Part shown: positions 15,829-26,017 of the stretch, one piece after another
Position numbering within the stretch: the first letter of the stretch is position 1
Layout of the letters: the number at the start of each line of letters is the position of its first letter
Origin: Amoebidium appalachense
Taxonomy: Eukaryota; Ichthyosporea
Assembly: GCA_963693365.1 (NCBI GenBank)
Contig: CAVNZM010000003.1
Span: forward strand, 434,001-498,000
Direction of reading: 5' to 3'
DNA length: 64,000 nucleotides
The notes under the pieces: generated by a model
The model's database searches: none
The model's input: only the letters and a program-made list of their open reading frames with translations
What the model was told of the DNA's origin: nothing
Position numbers and translations under genes: made by a program

Positions 15829-15916
<88 letters not shown>
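15787..15916. repeat. (GT)n microsatellite inside the element's 3' part
   Basis: GT repeat with GTGC and GTAT variants, located between the end of the pol ORF and the left terminal repeat. Confidence 0.95.
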
Positions 15917-15917
<1 letters not shown>

Positions 15918-16319
15918 TCGCGGTTTTTAAAAATTTTATAAAAAAAATAGCCGAAATTTCTATCAAAGGAAAGTACTAACCAGGATAATTCTATAAAAAA
16001 TTAAAAAATGGTGTGGAGTTGATGCCCAGTTGTTGGTAGTCCCTTATCTCGGTTACTTGTGTATAGTGATGGGCACGCTGGCACGTGCGTAGCGGTTGCT
16101 TACTCAGTAAAACCTCCAAAAGTCCTTTCAGCGATCCGACGAAGTGCCGTCTAGCTCTTTGTGGCTAGCGTGGGAGGGCAGCACATATTCGGAGCCAGAG
16201 TAACCGGGTTGCCGTGTGTGTTTTCATTGTAACGTAACGGTGATGGTAGTATATAAAAAAAATGCGTATATTAAAACCCTAAGGCTTATACATAATCAGG
16301 TGGCCGCCGGGCTTCTGAG

Positions 16320-19300
16320 TCATGTTGTGATGGTGGTCGGGGGTGGCCGGGTATCCATAGTCATCACATGTGGTTGCAGTGGTACGACCGTGCGGATGTA
16401 GTTTTCTCGCCAATTGTCGTAAATGGGGGACGCCAAAACCATTGGATGTGCCGCCGGGCACCATCCTTTGACGCCATTGGACCACTCGACGAGAAGGTGG
16501 TGGTCCATCAGTTTTGTGGTGTAGTTGGGGACTGGTCTGTGTTGTAGAATACGCAAAAGCGAGGGAAAAGAGTGCTGGGGGGTGTTAGTTGCCCCTACGG
16601 GCACCTGTGGGTTGGGTTGCGTTAAGGTGGTTGCGCCATTCTCCAGGCGGGCTCGTTTCACGTTGTGGTTTGGGAGTGGGTCCACTGTGATGTCGTCGTG
16701 TGGCCGTTTTGGTGTGGTTGGGGGCTGTGTTGTAGCAGAGGCAGGAAGGTGTGGGGCAGAGGGAGGGGGCGTGAGAGTGAAGGGGTCTTCTGGTGTTGGT
16801 GGTGGGGGGGTTTTTGGTGGTGGGGGGGTTTTTGGTGGTGGGGCAATAGTTGTGTTGTTATTTGATATCGAGTGAGGGTGAGGGGGTGCATTGTCGGGGG
16901 TAGAAGGGGCTGGATGGCCGGGGTTGGTGGGGGGGGTGGGGGGTGGGGGTGGGGGCGGGGGGGCGGGGGTGAGTGTGCGGGGAAGGGGTGGGTCGGGGGT
17001 TTGGGGGGGAGGTGGTGTAGGGGACACGACTGCTTCAATTACATCAGACAGGAGGGTGTGGGGGAGATCGATAGGATCAAGGGGGTGTGCAAATGCCGCT
17101 TGTTCTTCTGCGGAGGATGTTGGGGGAAGTGGTGGTGGAGGGGGGGCATGTCGGAGGTGGATGGGGTCAAGGATAGTGTATGGTGCTAGTCTGTTGTGGT
17201 GGATGACGTGTTTAAGGAGCTTACCGTTAGTGTTGATTAGCTGATAGGTGTGAGCAGACTGTTGTTTGTACACCCGGTAGGGACCAATCCACTGGGGAGT
17301 AAGCTTCTTGGCCCTGCCGGTGGTGGTGTTGGGCGAGTAGACTCGCACTAGCTGACCCGGCTGCCATTGGTGGACGTTTTGCACAGTGTAGTTGTCTGCG
17401 CTGCGCATGCGCGCAAGAGCAATGGCTGTACGTGCCAAGTCGCGCGCTTCTTGTAGTCGTTGTATAAGTTGTTGCGCGTAAAGTGATTTGGGGGTGTTGT
17501 CGTGGGTGGGAGGGTCCAAGTGCATGTCTTGGGGGAGTCGAGGCTCATAGCCTTTGTTAAGGAAGAAAGGTGAGTCCATCCCACTAGTGTAAAAAGCAAC
17601 ACGGAGGGCAAAACAGGTGAGAGGGAGGTGCAAATCCCAATCTGCGTGGTGGGTGGAGGTGTAGTTGCGCAAAATGTGGATTATGTCCTGATTGGCCCGT
17701 TCAACTAAACCTGCTGATTGGTGTGTGTGGGGAGAGGACACTAGGTGTTTGATGCCGAGCAGATAACATAACTCAAGCAAAACTTGGCCGGTGAGGTTGT
17801 TTTCTGCGTCTGTGCGAAGTGTTGTGCAAAATCCGTGATGAGAAAATACTTGATTGATTATGACGTCTGCAATTGTGCGTGCGGATTTATCTGGGATGGG
17901 GAATGCTTCTACCCAGTGTGTGAAATTGCAGATTACAACGAGAATATGCTTGTTTCCGTTGAATGTGGTGGGCAGGTCAACAATCAAATCAGCAGAAATA
18001 TCTTGCCATGGGTGGGAGGGGACAGATGGGGTGGGGGGGGCTCGGGGGAGAGTGGGGGGGGCTTTAAACGATTGACATTGTTTGCATGCAGTCACCCAGT
18101 GGTACACATCCGAATACATATTTGGCCACCAGTATCTTTCGCGCACTAATTGGTATGTTTTCAGCGTGCCTAGGTGTCCTGCAAATACACTATTGTGGCA
18201 AGCTTCGAGCACCTTCTTCTTCATGCCGCTAGGTATGCACACAGTGTATATATCGCGTGCGCGCATGCCTTTTCGTGTAGGTACATAGACATGGTACAAA
18301 GTGTTGTTGTGCATACGAAACATGTCTTTCTCTAACACAATGCGGCGTGCGAGCGTGTCTTCCGTGGGGAGTGTTCCTTCTTCCAGGTAAGCAATGATAG
18401 GGGAGAGGGCTGGATCGGTGCGTTGGAGGCGTTGGATTTCAGCGGGGTCAAGGGCTGAAATTTGGGGGATGTAGGTGTAGTGTGGTTTAAGAAGGTGGTA
18501 GTTGGTGGGGAGAGGTGTGTGTTGTGCATGTAGGGAATGGGGTACCGTGATGTTGTTAACATGGCATCCTACGGGTGGTGTTGGGCTGAAGTAGTCAGTT
18601 TCCGGCTCCTCGAGGTAGGATGGCGGCGGGAAGTCAGCCAGTGTATCTGTGGGGGTGTGGGGGTGGTTGTTGTGTTGTAGGGTTAGTACGTTTGGGCTCT
18701 CCCCGTGCACCCTATTGGGTGCATCGGGGAGGGTGGTGTGCTGTCGGGAAATAGTGGTTGTTGTTGTTGTGTTTGTTGTTGTTGTGTTTGTTGTTGTTGT
18801 TGGTAAGATGGGGGGGCTCGTGTTGTTAGTGGTTAGTGTGTGAGTAGGTGATGGGTCAACAAGCACTGGGTGTTGGTGGTGTGGGAGTGGGTGATAACGG
18901 GAGAGCACATCGGCTATCACATGTAAGCGCCCGGGGCGGTGTGTGATGGTCACATCATAATCTTGCAAAATTAGTGACCACCGTGCGAGTCTCCCTGAGA
19001 GGTTGGTTTTGGTGAGGAGGGACTTAAGTGCTGTGTGGTCTGTGATAACCTTGCACTTATTTCCCCACAAATAGTTGCGGAAATGTTGCACTGCCCAAAC
19101 TACGGCTAACCCTTCGAGGTCTGAGATGCCGTAGTTTTTCTGTTCCTTGTGCAGCGCTTTACTCGCGTAAGCTATAACTACAGGTTGTCCATCTCGAACC
19201 TGCTTTAGTACTGCTCCTAATCCGTTGATACTAGCATCTGTCTCTAGTATAAAACCGTTGGGATCATGAAAATCAGGGTGGCTGAGGATAGGTTCGGATA

Positions 19301-20321
19301 TAAGCTTTGTGCGCAAATATTCGAATGCTTGTTGGTGGTGTACCGTCCATTCAAAACGTGTGCCGGTGATAATGAGATCACGTAGTGGTTTTGCTACCGA
19401 GCTGAAATAGGGCACAAATTTTCGGAAATATCCCAGTACTCCTAAAAAAGATTGTAATTCTTTGGCATTTTGGGGTGCTGGCCAATTCTTAACGGATTCA
19501 ATCTTTGACGGGTCTGGTTTCAATCCTGCTTCGGAAACTATGTGTCCTAAAAACTTAAGTTCAAGTTGCGCAAAATGTGATTTGGAGAGATTGATTACGC
19601 AGTTGTGTTTGGAAAAACGTTCAAGTACTGCACTGATGTGCTGAAGGTGGTCGTCCCATGTTTTTGAAAAAATGAGACAATCATCCACGTAGCAGAGTAC
19701 GAAGTCCCACGTAAGTCCCTGCAGCACTAAATTCATCGCACGCGCAAAAGTCGCGGGGGAACCACGCAGACCCATAGGTGTGGATACCCATTCGTACAAA
19801 CCACACCATGTAGAGATTGCTGTTTTACAAATATCTTCTTCTGCAACTGGAATTTGATAGAAACCACTTTTCAAATCCATCACGGTGAAATATTTTGCTT
19901 GGTGTAGTGCGGCAAGGCAGTCTTCTATATGGGGTAGTGGGTAAACGTCGCGCTCTGTCATAGTGTTTAGCTTCCTATAATCACACTCTGCGCGATAAGA
20001 CCCGTCTGGCTTCTTCAAAAGCATCAACCGTGATGCCCAGGGTGAATGAGAGGGCCTGAGAACACCTAAGCTAATCCATTTTTCGACTTCGGTCTTCTGA
20101 ATTTCGCGCTCGCCGGGGGCTAGTCTACCGGGATTGACATAGATTGGTTTTGCGCTGCCCGTGGGGATTCTATGCACTATTCCTAAATTTTCCATGCTAT
20201 TGGCGCGAAGTTGTGTACGAGGCTTGTGTTTTACGATTAGTGTTTTTAGCGCGTGTTTTTGGAGAGTTGTGAGGTGATCGTAACGGGGGTTAGTGTCTAT
20301 TTCGGTTAGTTTTTCCTGCAC
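16320..20321 (-). CDS. pol: Ty3/gypsy pol: RT, RNase H, integrase, chromodomain-like tail
   Basis: 1333 residues from the GTG at 20321. The frame is open upstream to about 20460, so translation probably enters by frameshift from the preceding ORF. RT spans about 80-270 with the catalytic YVDD at 211-214 and MDLKSGFYQI before it. RNase H spans about 355-475 (TDAS near 361, E403, D428, ADVLSR near 470). A Thr/Asn/Pro-rich spacer follows. Integrase has the HHCC finger (H709, H716, C746, C749) and DDE residues (D in SADLIVDL near 778, D838 in RTDAENN, E874 in GLVERANQ). A GPY/F module (WIGPYRVY) and a long Pro-rich tract follow. The last ~80 residues (HLLVEWSNGVKGWCPA) resemble a degenerate chromodomain, as in chromoviruses. 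All catalytic residues are present, so the enzyme set appears intact. Confidence 0.92.
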   Translation of the reverse strand: MQEKLTEIDTNPRYDHLTTLQKHALKTLIVKHKPRTQLRANSMENLGIVHRIPTGSAKPIYVNPGRLAPGEREIQKTEVEKWISLGVLRPSHSPWASRLMLLKKPDGSYRAECDYRKLNTMTERDVYPLPHIEDCLAALHQAKYFTVMDLKSGFYQIPVAEEDICKTAISTWCGLYEWVSTPMGLRGSPATFARAMNLVLQGLTWDFVLCYVDDCLIFSKTWDDHLQHISAVLERFSKHNCVINLSKSHFAQLELKFLGHIVSEAGLKPDPSKIESVKNWPAPQNAKELQSFLGVLGYFRKFVPYFSSVAKPLRDLIITGTRFEWTVHHQQAFEYLRTKLISEPILSHPDFHDPNGFILETDASINGLGAVLKQVRDGQPVVIAYASKALHKEQKNYGISDLEGLAVVWAVQHFRNYLWGNKCKVITDHTALKSLLTKTNLSGRLARWSLILQDYDVTITHRPGRLHVIADVLSRYHPLPHHQHPVLVDPSPTHTLTTNNTSPPILPTTTTNTTTTNTTTTTTISRQHTTLPDAPNRVHGESPNVLTLQHNNHPHTPTDTLADFPPPSYLEEPETDYFSPTPPVGCHVNNITVPHSLHAQHTPLPTNYHLLKPHYTYIPQISALDPAEIQRLQRTDPALSPIIAYLEEGTLPTEDTLARRIVLEKDMFRMHNNTLYHVYVPTRKGMRARDIYTVCIPSGMKKKVLEACHNSVFAGHLGTLKTYQLVRERYWWPNMYSDVYHWVTACKQCQSFKAPPTLPRAPPTPSVPSHPWQDISADLIVDLPTTFNGNKHILVVICNFTHWVEAFPIPDKSARTIADVIINQVFSHHGFCTTLRTDAENNLTGQVLLELCYLLGIKHLVSSPHTHQSAGLVERANQDIIHILRNYTSTHHADWDLHLPLTCFALRVAFYTSGMDSPFFLNKGYEPRLPQDMHLDPPTHDNTPKSLYAQQLIQRLQEARDLARTAIALARMRSADNYTVQNVHQWQPGQLVRVYSPNTTTGRAKKLTPQWIGPYRVYKQQSAHTYQLINTNGKLLKHVIHHNRLAPYTILDPIHLRHAPPPPPLPPTSSAEEQAAFAHPLDPIDLPHTLLSDVIEAVVSPTPPPPQTPDPPLPRTLTPAPPPPPPPPTPPTNPGHPAPSTPDNAPPHPHSISNNNTTIAPPPKTPPPPKTPPPPTPEDPFTLTPPPSAPHLPASATTQPPTTPKRPHDDITVDPLPNHNVKRARLENGATTLTQPNPQVPVGATNTPQHSFPSLLRILQHRPVPNYTTKLMDHHLLVEWSNGVKGWCPAAHPMVLASPIYDNWRENYIRTVVPLQPHVMTMDTRPPPTTITT

Positions 20322-22621
20322 AATTTCATCACTCCACCCCTTTGCAAATTCAAACAGGTTGTCTTCGGGAATGTCAGGTTCAGCAAAGGGGGTGTCTTGG
20401 GGAATGGCTGTGTGTGCAGTGTGAGGGGGGGGTGAGTAAGAAAGGAAAGTGTATTTTCAACAGTGTGCACGGTTAGAATGAATGGGGTAGGGGTTGTGGG
20501 GGTTGGAGTGGGGGTGGGGGTTGGGGTCGGGGTCGGGGTGGGGGTGGGAGTGGGGGTTTTTGGGGTCGGGGTGGCGGTGGGGGTTGTTGGGGTGGGGGCT
20601 GGGAAGTAGTGGGGTGTGGGCAAAGTGTATGTGGTGAAATTCTTTTGTATGAAAGGGATTTTGTGTGGGGTATTCCTGTATGTAGGTGTTGGTGTGGGGT
20701 GGGTGGGGGTGGTGGGGGCCGGGGGTTTGGGGGGGTTGGGGGTGGAATTTTCAAGAAATTCCAGGTCAAGTGCTTCCAATACAACATCACCGGGTGCATA
20801 TACTTGTGTAAGTGGAACAGATGCAATAATCACACGTTTGGGGAGTTGAATCGGGTGGTTTGTGGGGTTGGTGATAGGGAGTGTAACATGGCAGTGTGCA
20901 TCGAGTGATATCAATACACGGGGCATGAGTACGTGGTGGTAATGGGTGCGTTCCGTCATTTGTGCAATGCCCAAATGTGCTGTGTGCTCGGGGGCAATGG
21001 GGGGGGTGATGCAGGGTACTAATACGGTTGAGCGTGCGGGGAGAGTGATTTGGACACGAGTATACACTAGGTATTGATCATCGAGATTTTTCAGTTTATT
21101 GTATTTTGGCTTTGCTGATGCAGTTGATTCACACGGAGCAGATGTAGATGAGGGGCACGCTTGTGGTAGGTGCTCAGAGGTCGACTGTGCAGTGGAAGAA
21201 GGATTAGGACAGGGAGAGGAGGTAGGGGGGTGTTGTGTAGGGAGGTTGGTGGGTGGTGTTGTGTGGTTTGTCGGTAGTGGTGTGTTTGTGTTTTGCGCAA
21301 TGTTTTTGTGTGTGCAGTGCAGAGCGCTTGTGCATTTTTCACGTGCACCCCAAATTGCAGCCTCCACCTCCTCATCGTGGTGGGATGTAGAGGTGTGCGT
21401 GTTCCCAGTATCTATAGGGATGTCCTGAGTATCTATACAGGTGTCCCGAGTATCTATACGGGTGTTAGTTGTGTGTATACAACTTTGCAGATTACTCCCC
21501 TGTGTTTTGTATTCTGCGGGCTCGTGCAGATTGTTGTTGGGTGTGTGTGTATCACCCATGTAAGCGCTCGTGGGTGTATGCGTCGTGGTGTGTTGTGGTG
21601 TGGGTGTAGGTGTGGGTGTGGGTAGGGAGAGGTTGGGGTTGGGGGGGACAGGGTGGACATCGACAGAGTTGGATACAGCGATTGGGGACGTTGTGCGAAG
21701 GTTGTGCGTATGTGTCCCTAGAGTGGGGTGGTGTATCTGTAGTGCTGCGAAGTCCACTATTGTGGTGTGGATGCCATGCTTAAGGAAGCGGTTCCAAAAG
21801 TCAGTGCCGAGCAGGAGAGGGACAGAGAGGTCGGGAGTGACATATACGCGGTGTTTGAGAGTGAATGGGGCCATGGAAATGGGGAGGGTGGTGGTGCCGA
21901 GGATGGGGAAGGTGAGGTTTTGTGCACCAGTAGCGGCGGTGATTTTTGAGGGTTCAAGCTTAACAGGGTGTTGGTGTTGTTTCGAGAGTTTTTGTAGGGT
22001 TGAGAGGGGAATCACAGAGATAGAAGAACCAAGGTCAAGACAGGTGTCGTGTATGGGGTATGTGTATATGTTTGTGGTGATGAACATGGGTGTGGTGGTG
22101 GACGGTTGGTTGTGTAAGACAGTGTCCCACCCGTGTTCTGGATCTTCAAGAAGGATGTTTTCCATGCGTGTTTGGTATTCAGTGGTGAAAAGCACGCTGG
22201 GTGGAGGGAGAGGTTGTGGTGTTTTGGGTTTGCGCTGGGGTTTTTTGGGTGCCGGTGAGTAGCGTGGGCCTTTTGGTTTGCGTGGTGGGGGTTGTGGGAA
22301 TGGGCACTCTGTGTATGCGTAATGGGAAGGTGTGTGTTGGTTGCGAACAAAGATGGGTGTGGGTGGTGGTGGTGGTATGAGTGCATCTTTGTATGTGGCA
22401 TATCGTGTCGGTGTGGTAGTGTTAGTAGTGTTAGTAGAGGTGTTGTTTTGTGTCTTACGGCTCAGGTCTCCAGCAGGAAGGATGGCACGGTTGGCCTGAA
22501 GAAGGTTGACCATCGCAGTGAGTCCCTTGCGCAGGCTAGCCAGCTCGTTGCGGTCTGCCTGTTGCTCACGGCGAACCTCGCGCTCGCGCTTGTCGCGCTG
22601 GTCACGCTCCCACTTGCGCAT
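20306..22621 (-). CDS. Retrotransposon ORF1: coiled-coil N-terminus and aspartic protease
   Basis: 771 residues from the ATG at 22621. The same frame is open to about 22786, just inside the right 61-bp repeat, adding a basic segment. Residues 1-50 are charged and helix-forming (ERDQRDKREREVRREQQ). Residues 60-145 are Thr/Pro-rich and basic. The protease lies at about 175-310 with a D-L-G-S-S active site (D196) and the flap-side motif LLLGTDFW (269-276). A long Thr/Pro/His-rich region follows, then a folded segment (about 530-640, LPARSTVLVPCITPP to LPKRVIIASVPL) of the kind that precedes RT in Ty3 elements, then a TPTPTP tract. No classical Gag capsid or CCHC knuckle is seen. The D-L-G in place of D-S/T-G is unusual. 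The ORF overlaps pol in the -1 frame. Confidence 0.85.
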   Translation of the reverse strand: MRKWERDQRDKREREVRREQQADRNELASLRKGLTAMVNLLQANRAILPAGDLSRKTQNNTSTNTTNTTTPTRYATYKDALIPPPPPTPIFVRNQHTPSHYAYTECPFPQPPPRKPKGPRYSPAPKKPQRKPKTPQPLPPPSVLFTTEYQTRMENILLEDPEHGWDTVLHNQPSTTTPMFITTNIYTYPIHDTCLDLGSSISVIPLSTLQKLSKQHQHPVKLEPSKITAATGAQNLTFPILGTTTLPISMAPFTLKHRVYVTPDLSVPLLLGTDFWNRFLKHGIHTTIVDFAALQIHHPTLGTHTHNLRTTSPIAVSNSVDVHPVPPNPNLSLPTPTPTPTPQHTTTHTPTSAYMGDTHTPNNNLHEPAEYKTQGSNLQSCIHTTNTRIDTRDTCIDTQDIPIDTGNTHTSTSHHDEEVEAAIWGAREKCTSALHCTHKNIAQNTNTPLPTNHTTPPTNLPTQHPPTSSPCPNPSSTAQSTSEHLPQACPSSTSAPCESTASAKPKYNKLKNLDDQYLVYTRVQITLPARSTVLVPCITPPIAPEHTAHLGIAQMTERTHYHHVLMPRVLISLDAHCHVTLPITNPTNHPIQLPKRVIIASVPLTQVYAPGDVVLEALDLEFLENSTPNPPKPPAPTTPTHPTPTPTYRNTPHKIPFIQKNFTTYTLPTPHYFPAPTPTTPTATPTPKTPTPTPTPTPTPTPTPTPTPTTPTPFILTVHTVENTLSFLTHPPLTLHTQPFPKTPPLLNLTFPKTTCLNLQRGGVMKLCRKN
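20425..20432 (-). promoter_or_regulatory. C8 slippery run, putative -1 frameshift site
   Basis: On the coding strand ORF1 reads CAC CCC CCC CTC here, which contains the heptamer C_CCC_CCC in the zero frame. The pol frame (-1) is open from about 20460 across this run into RT, and its translation after the run (IPQDTPFAEPDIPEDN) looks coding. ORF1 itself ends at 20306. A programmed -1 shift or a one-base error in the homopolymer would both link protease to RT. Confidence 0.5.
20510..20590. repeat. GGGGTC/GGGGTG short tandem repeat inside ORF1
   Basis: A degenerate 6-bp repeat that encodes the (TP)n tract near the end of ORF1. Confidence 0.8.
21411..21470. repeat. 21-bp minisatellite, about three copies, in ORF1
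   Basis: GAGTATCTATA-type units at 21-bp spacing encode the peptide repeat IDTRDTC, IDTQDIP, IDTGNTH. It is in frame and so does not disrupt the ORF. Confidence 0.8.
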
Positions 22622-22771
22622 GGCCTCCTCCCTTCTCGCGAGGTCCCGTGCGCGACGCTTGTGCTCGGCCTCATCGTCGTGTCTGCGTGCGAGAGGGTAG
22701 GGAGAGGGACGGGGGTTGTTTGCGTATGGGAAGCGGCAGCGAGCATTGGGATGGTGGGAGTGGGGGCACTT

Positions 22772-22832
22772 TCGGTCCGGCTAATTGGTCGGCCCGGTTG
22801 TCCTGCCCGGGCCGCCCATCTCTGCATCACAT
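22772..22832. repeat. Right copy of 61-bp direct repeat flanking the retroelement
   Basis: Exact copy of 15691-15751 in the same orientation. A stop (TAG) in this repeat closes the upstream end of the ORF1 frame. Confidence 0.95.
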
Positions 22833-23468
22833 TATATTAAATCGCCTACTACAGATCTGTAGAATCCCGAGGAGGGACCTTTCTCAGAAGTGATATTCAA
22901 CACACAATCATATTCTTGAAGGAAATTCCAAAAAAAAATTCTAACCCACCTGTGGCCCTGCCAGGGGCACATGTAAAAGAAAATACCTGTTCAGGTTTTT
23001 ATTTCGGCCCACTCATAACTACATTATTTTCAGACCCTGCATAAAAATTCCAAAACTATTTCCTTCAGGTTCATGGAATTCGTTTTATGAAATCTCCTCG
23101 TCATTCTGATTGGCTAAAGTGCGGCAACGCACCACCCGACATTCCTAGGATAAAACAGTCGTGTACTTAATATTAGTACACAAGTATTTAGCAGTGAAGT
23201 TCTGGTTCGCACAGGAAGGTTTTAGTATTCATACGCGTCAATACTATGCTTTACGTCCTCTTCATACCTTTGCTTTTTGAAAAACAATAACTAGTCATTC
23301 GTATAGGACCTAATTAGTAGCGGCACACTTCCAACTATTCTAGTCTATACGTGTACGCATTCCCGCACGTCTAGTGCACTGCACGCCCCCCAGTAATCTT
23401 GTGCACGGATTTTAAGATGTAGATTTGGTTATCATGCACTTGAGGGTGAAATTTTAGTATGGAAGGAG
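22833..23468. other. Spacer between retroelements
   Basis: Ordinary-complexity DNA with no long ORF. It has a small hairpin (GCCCTGCCAGGGGC near 22953) and ATTGGCT near 23112. No Gag coding sequence was found here. Confidence 0.5.
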
Positions 23469-24361
23469 GTGCTCTTGCACTTGAAAACAGGGCAACACAA
23501 ATCGTCTGCAAATGCTATTGACATAAACTTTCTTAAAAGTCCCTTCTGTGCTCTAAAAAGCCATGCGTTCTACATTTACGACTCTGTCTCCCCTGGTCTC
23601 TTATGGGAAAAGCTTGCTGCACGGGGTGTACCACACTGCATTGGTGTTTTGTTAGAAGCACTCTTGTCTCAAACCTATGGTAGAGCTATGGTTAATGGGC
23701 ACCTTTCATATGGTTTTTCTCGTACTAGAGGTCTCTTGCAGGGTTTATTGCTCAGCCCCTTCTTGTTTAACCTATTTATAGATGTTTTGGCTGTCAAGAA
23801 TTATGCCGAAAATGATGACCCTATTAATAACTTTCCGCCTGCACTTCTCTATGCTGATGATCTGTCCCACCTTGCCCGTACCCCTAGACGCCTGCAAAGA
23901 TTGTTCGACATAGTGTCAGAGTGGTGCAAGACAAACCTTATGATCCTTAACATAGACAAATGTGGTGTTCTTGTACCTGATATAGCTAACAATTTACACA
24001 CATTTACATTACTATCATCTAAACCTGTACCTATCGTTCCAGATTACAAATATCTTGGTGTTCCGGTCAATTCTGTTGGTGTTATATGTTTTCCCATATG
24101 GCTGAAAAGAGGGTAGAGCTGGATCGTAAGCGGTTAGCTTTCTTCTCGGCTAATATTTTTAAAGACACACCCCTCCATCCTTCTATTAGACTTACATTTA
24201 TTCGCACTTTTGTCTTCCCGGCATGTGAATATGGTTTACCCCTTATCGCCGCTTGGATCAAGAAAGAGAGAACTAGAGCGCTTAAACCCTTGGTAAATTT
24301 CCTTGAAGTAGAAGTCGCCTCCTTTCTATCTAACAACTGTTGTTGTCTACCAGAAACTTGA
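23469..24361 (+). mobile_element. LINE-type reverse transcriptase fragment, frameshifted
   Basis: The first ORF (23469-24116) carries non-LTR RT motifs: VSPGLLWEKLAARGVP, then RGLLQGLLLSPFLFNLFID (template/primer grip) and the catalytic YADD near residue 127, followed by WCKTNLMILNIDKCGV and YKYLGVPV. The downstream part of the same protein continues in another frame (24086-24361: NIFKDTPLHPSIRLTFIRTF, EYGLPLIAAW), so a one-base frameshift lies near 24075-24100. No endonuclease domain and no 5' half are present; this is a 5'-truncated dead copy. C18 then A20 follow at about 24394-24428 and may be what remains of a poly(A) tail. Confidence 0.8.
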
Positions 24362-24564
24362 CTGGTTGTCATCACTGCCACCAACGCTTCTTCCCCCCCC
24401 CCCCCCCCAAAAAAAAAAAAAAAAAAAATTTGTGGGGAGGGGGGGGGGGGGGGGGGGGGGGGGGAGCTCGAGGGGGAGGGTAATTGGGAAGTGGCTGCCA
24501 AACATTATGATCATGGCAACATTCAAGGGTTAATTGCACCAAATGCAACAGACATACTCAAAAT

Positions 24565-24598
<34 letters not shown>

Positions 24599-24657
24599 AC
24601 ACACCGACAAACACACACACACACACACCACCACCACCACCACCACCACCAATCCCC

Positions 24658-24688
<31 letters not shown>

Positions 24689-24720
24689 AAAAAAAAAAAA
24701 AAAAAAGAAAACAAAATAGC
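24362..24720. repeat. C-then-A homopolymer pairs and CA/CCA repeat
   Basis: C tract followed by A tract at 24394-24428, C31 at about 24567-24597, CA and CCA repeats (24613-24651), then C22 and A28 (about 24656-24706). Confidence 0.9.
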
Positions 24721-25860
<1,140 letters not shown>

Positions 25861-25941
25861 CATACATGCATCGGAGTCCGTTTTTCAGCCATGTGGGAAA
25901 TAAGGGTCGACCCTAGCAATCAACATTAGCTTAATATTTAC

Positions 25942-26017
25942 GCACCATTTTTTGCATGTGGCTAAACCGGTAAAAAAGTTAGTTTTGTCACCTTACTGGC
26001 TAACTTTTTTTGGTGCA
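25942..26017. repeat. Hairpin with 11-bp perfect stem inside an outer 6-bp stem
   Basis: AAAAAAGTTAG (25972-25982) pairs with CTAACTTTTTT (26000-26010), with a 17-nt loop. Outside it, GCACCA (25942-25947) pairs with TGGTGC (26012-26017). No ORF. It may be a small foldback repeat. Confidence 0.6.

Larger units (their letters stand above)
15691..22832 (-). mobile_element. Ty3/gypsy LTR-type retrotransposon
   Basis: A 7.1-kb minus-strand element with aspartic protease, reverse transcriptase, RNase H and integrase in Ty3/gypsy order. It is bounded at both ends by the same 61-bp sequence in direct orientation (15691-15751 and 22772-22832). That repeat is far shorter than usual LTRs, does not start TG or end CA, and has no evident tRNA primer-binding site next to it. 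No target-site duplication is visible. No capsid or zinc-knuckle Gag is recognised: the first ORF opens within 20 codons of the right-hand repeat. A (GT)n array (15787-15916) lies between the integrase stop and the left repeat. Both main ORFs are intact, so the copy looks young despite the odd ends. Confidence 0.85.

Noticed and set aside
16658-17611. Plus-strand and alternate-frame ORFs inside the retroelement (such as 16891-17244 and 21570-22262)
   Set aside because: They are antisense or shifted shadows of the intact pol and protease ORFs.
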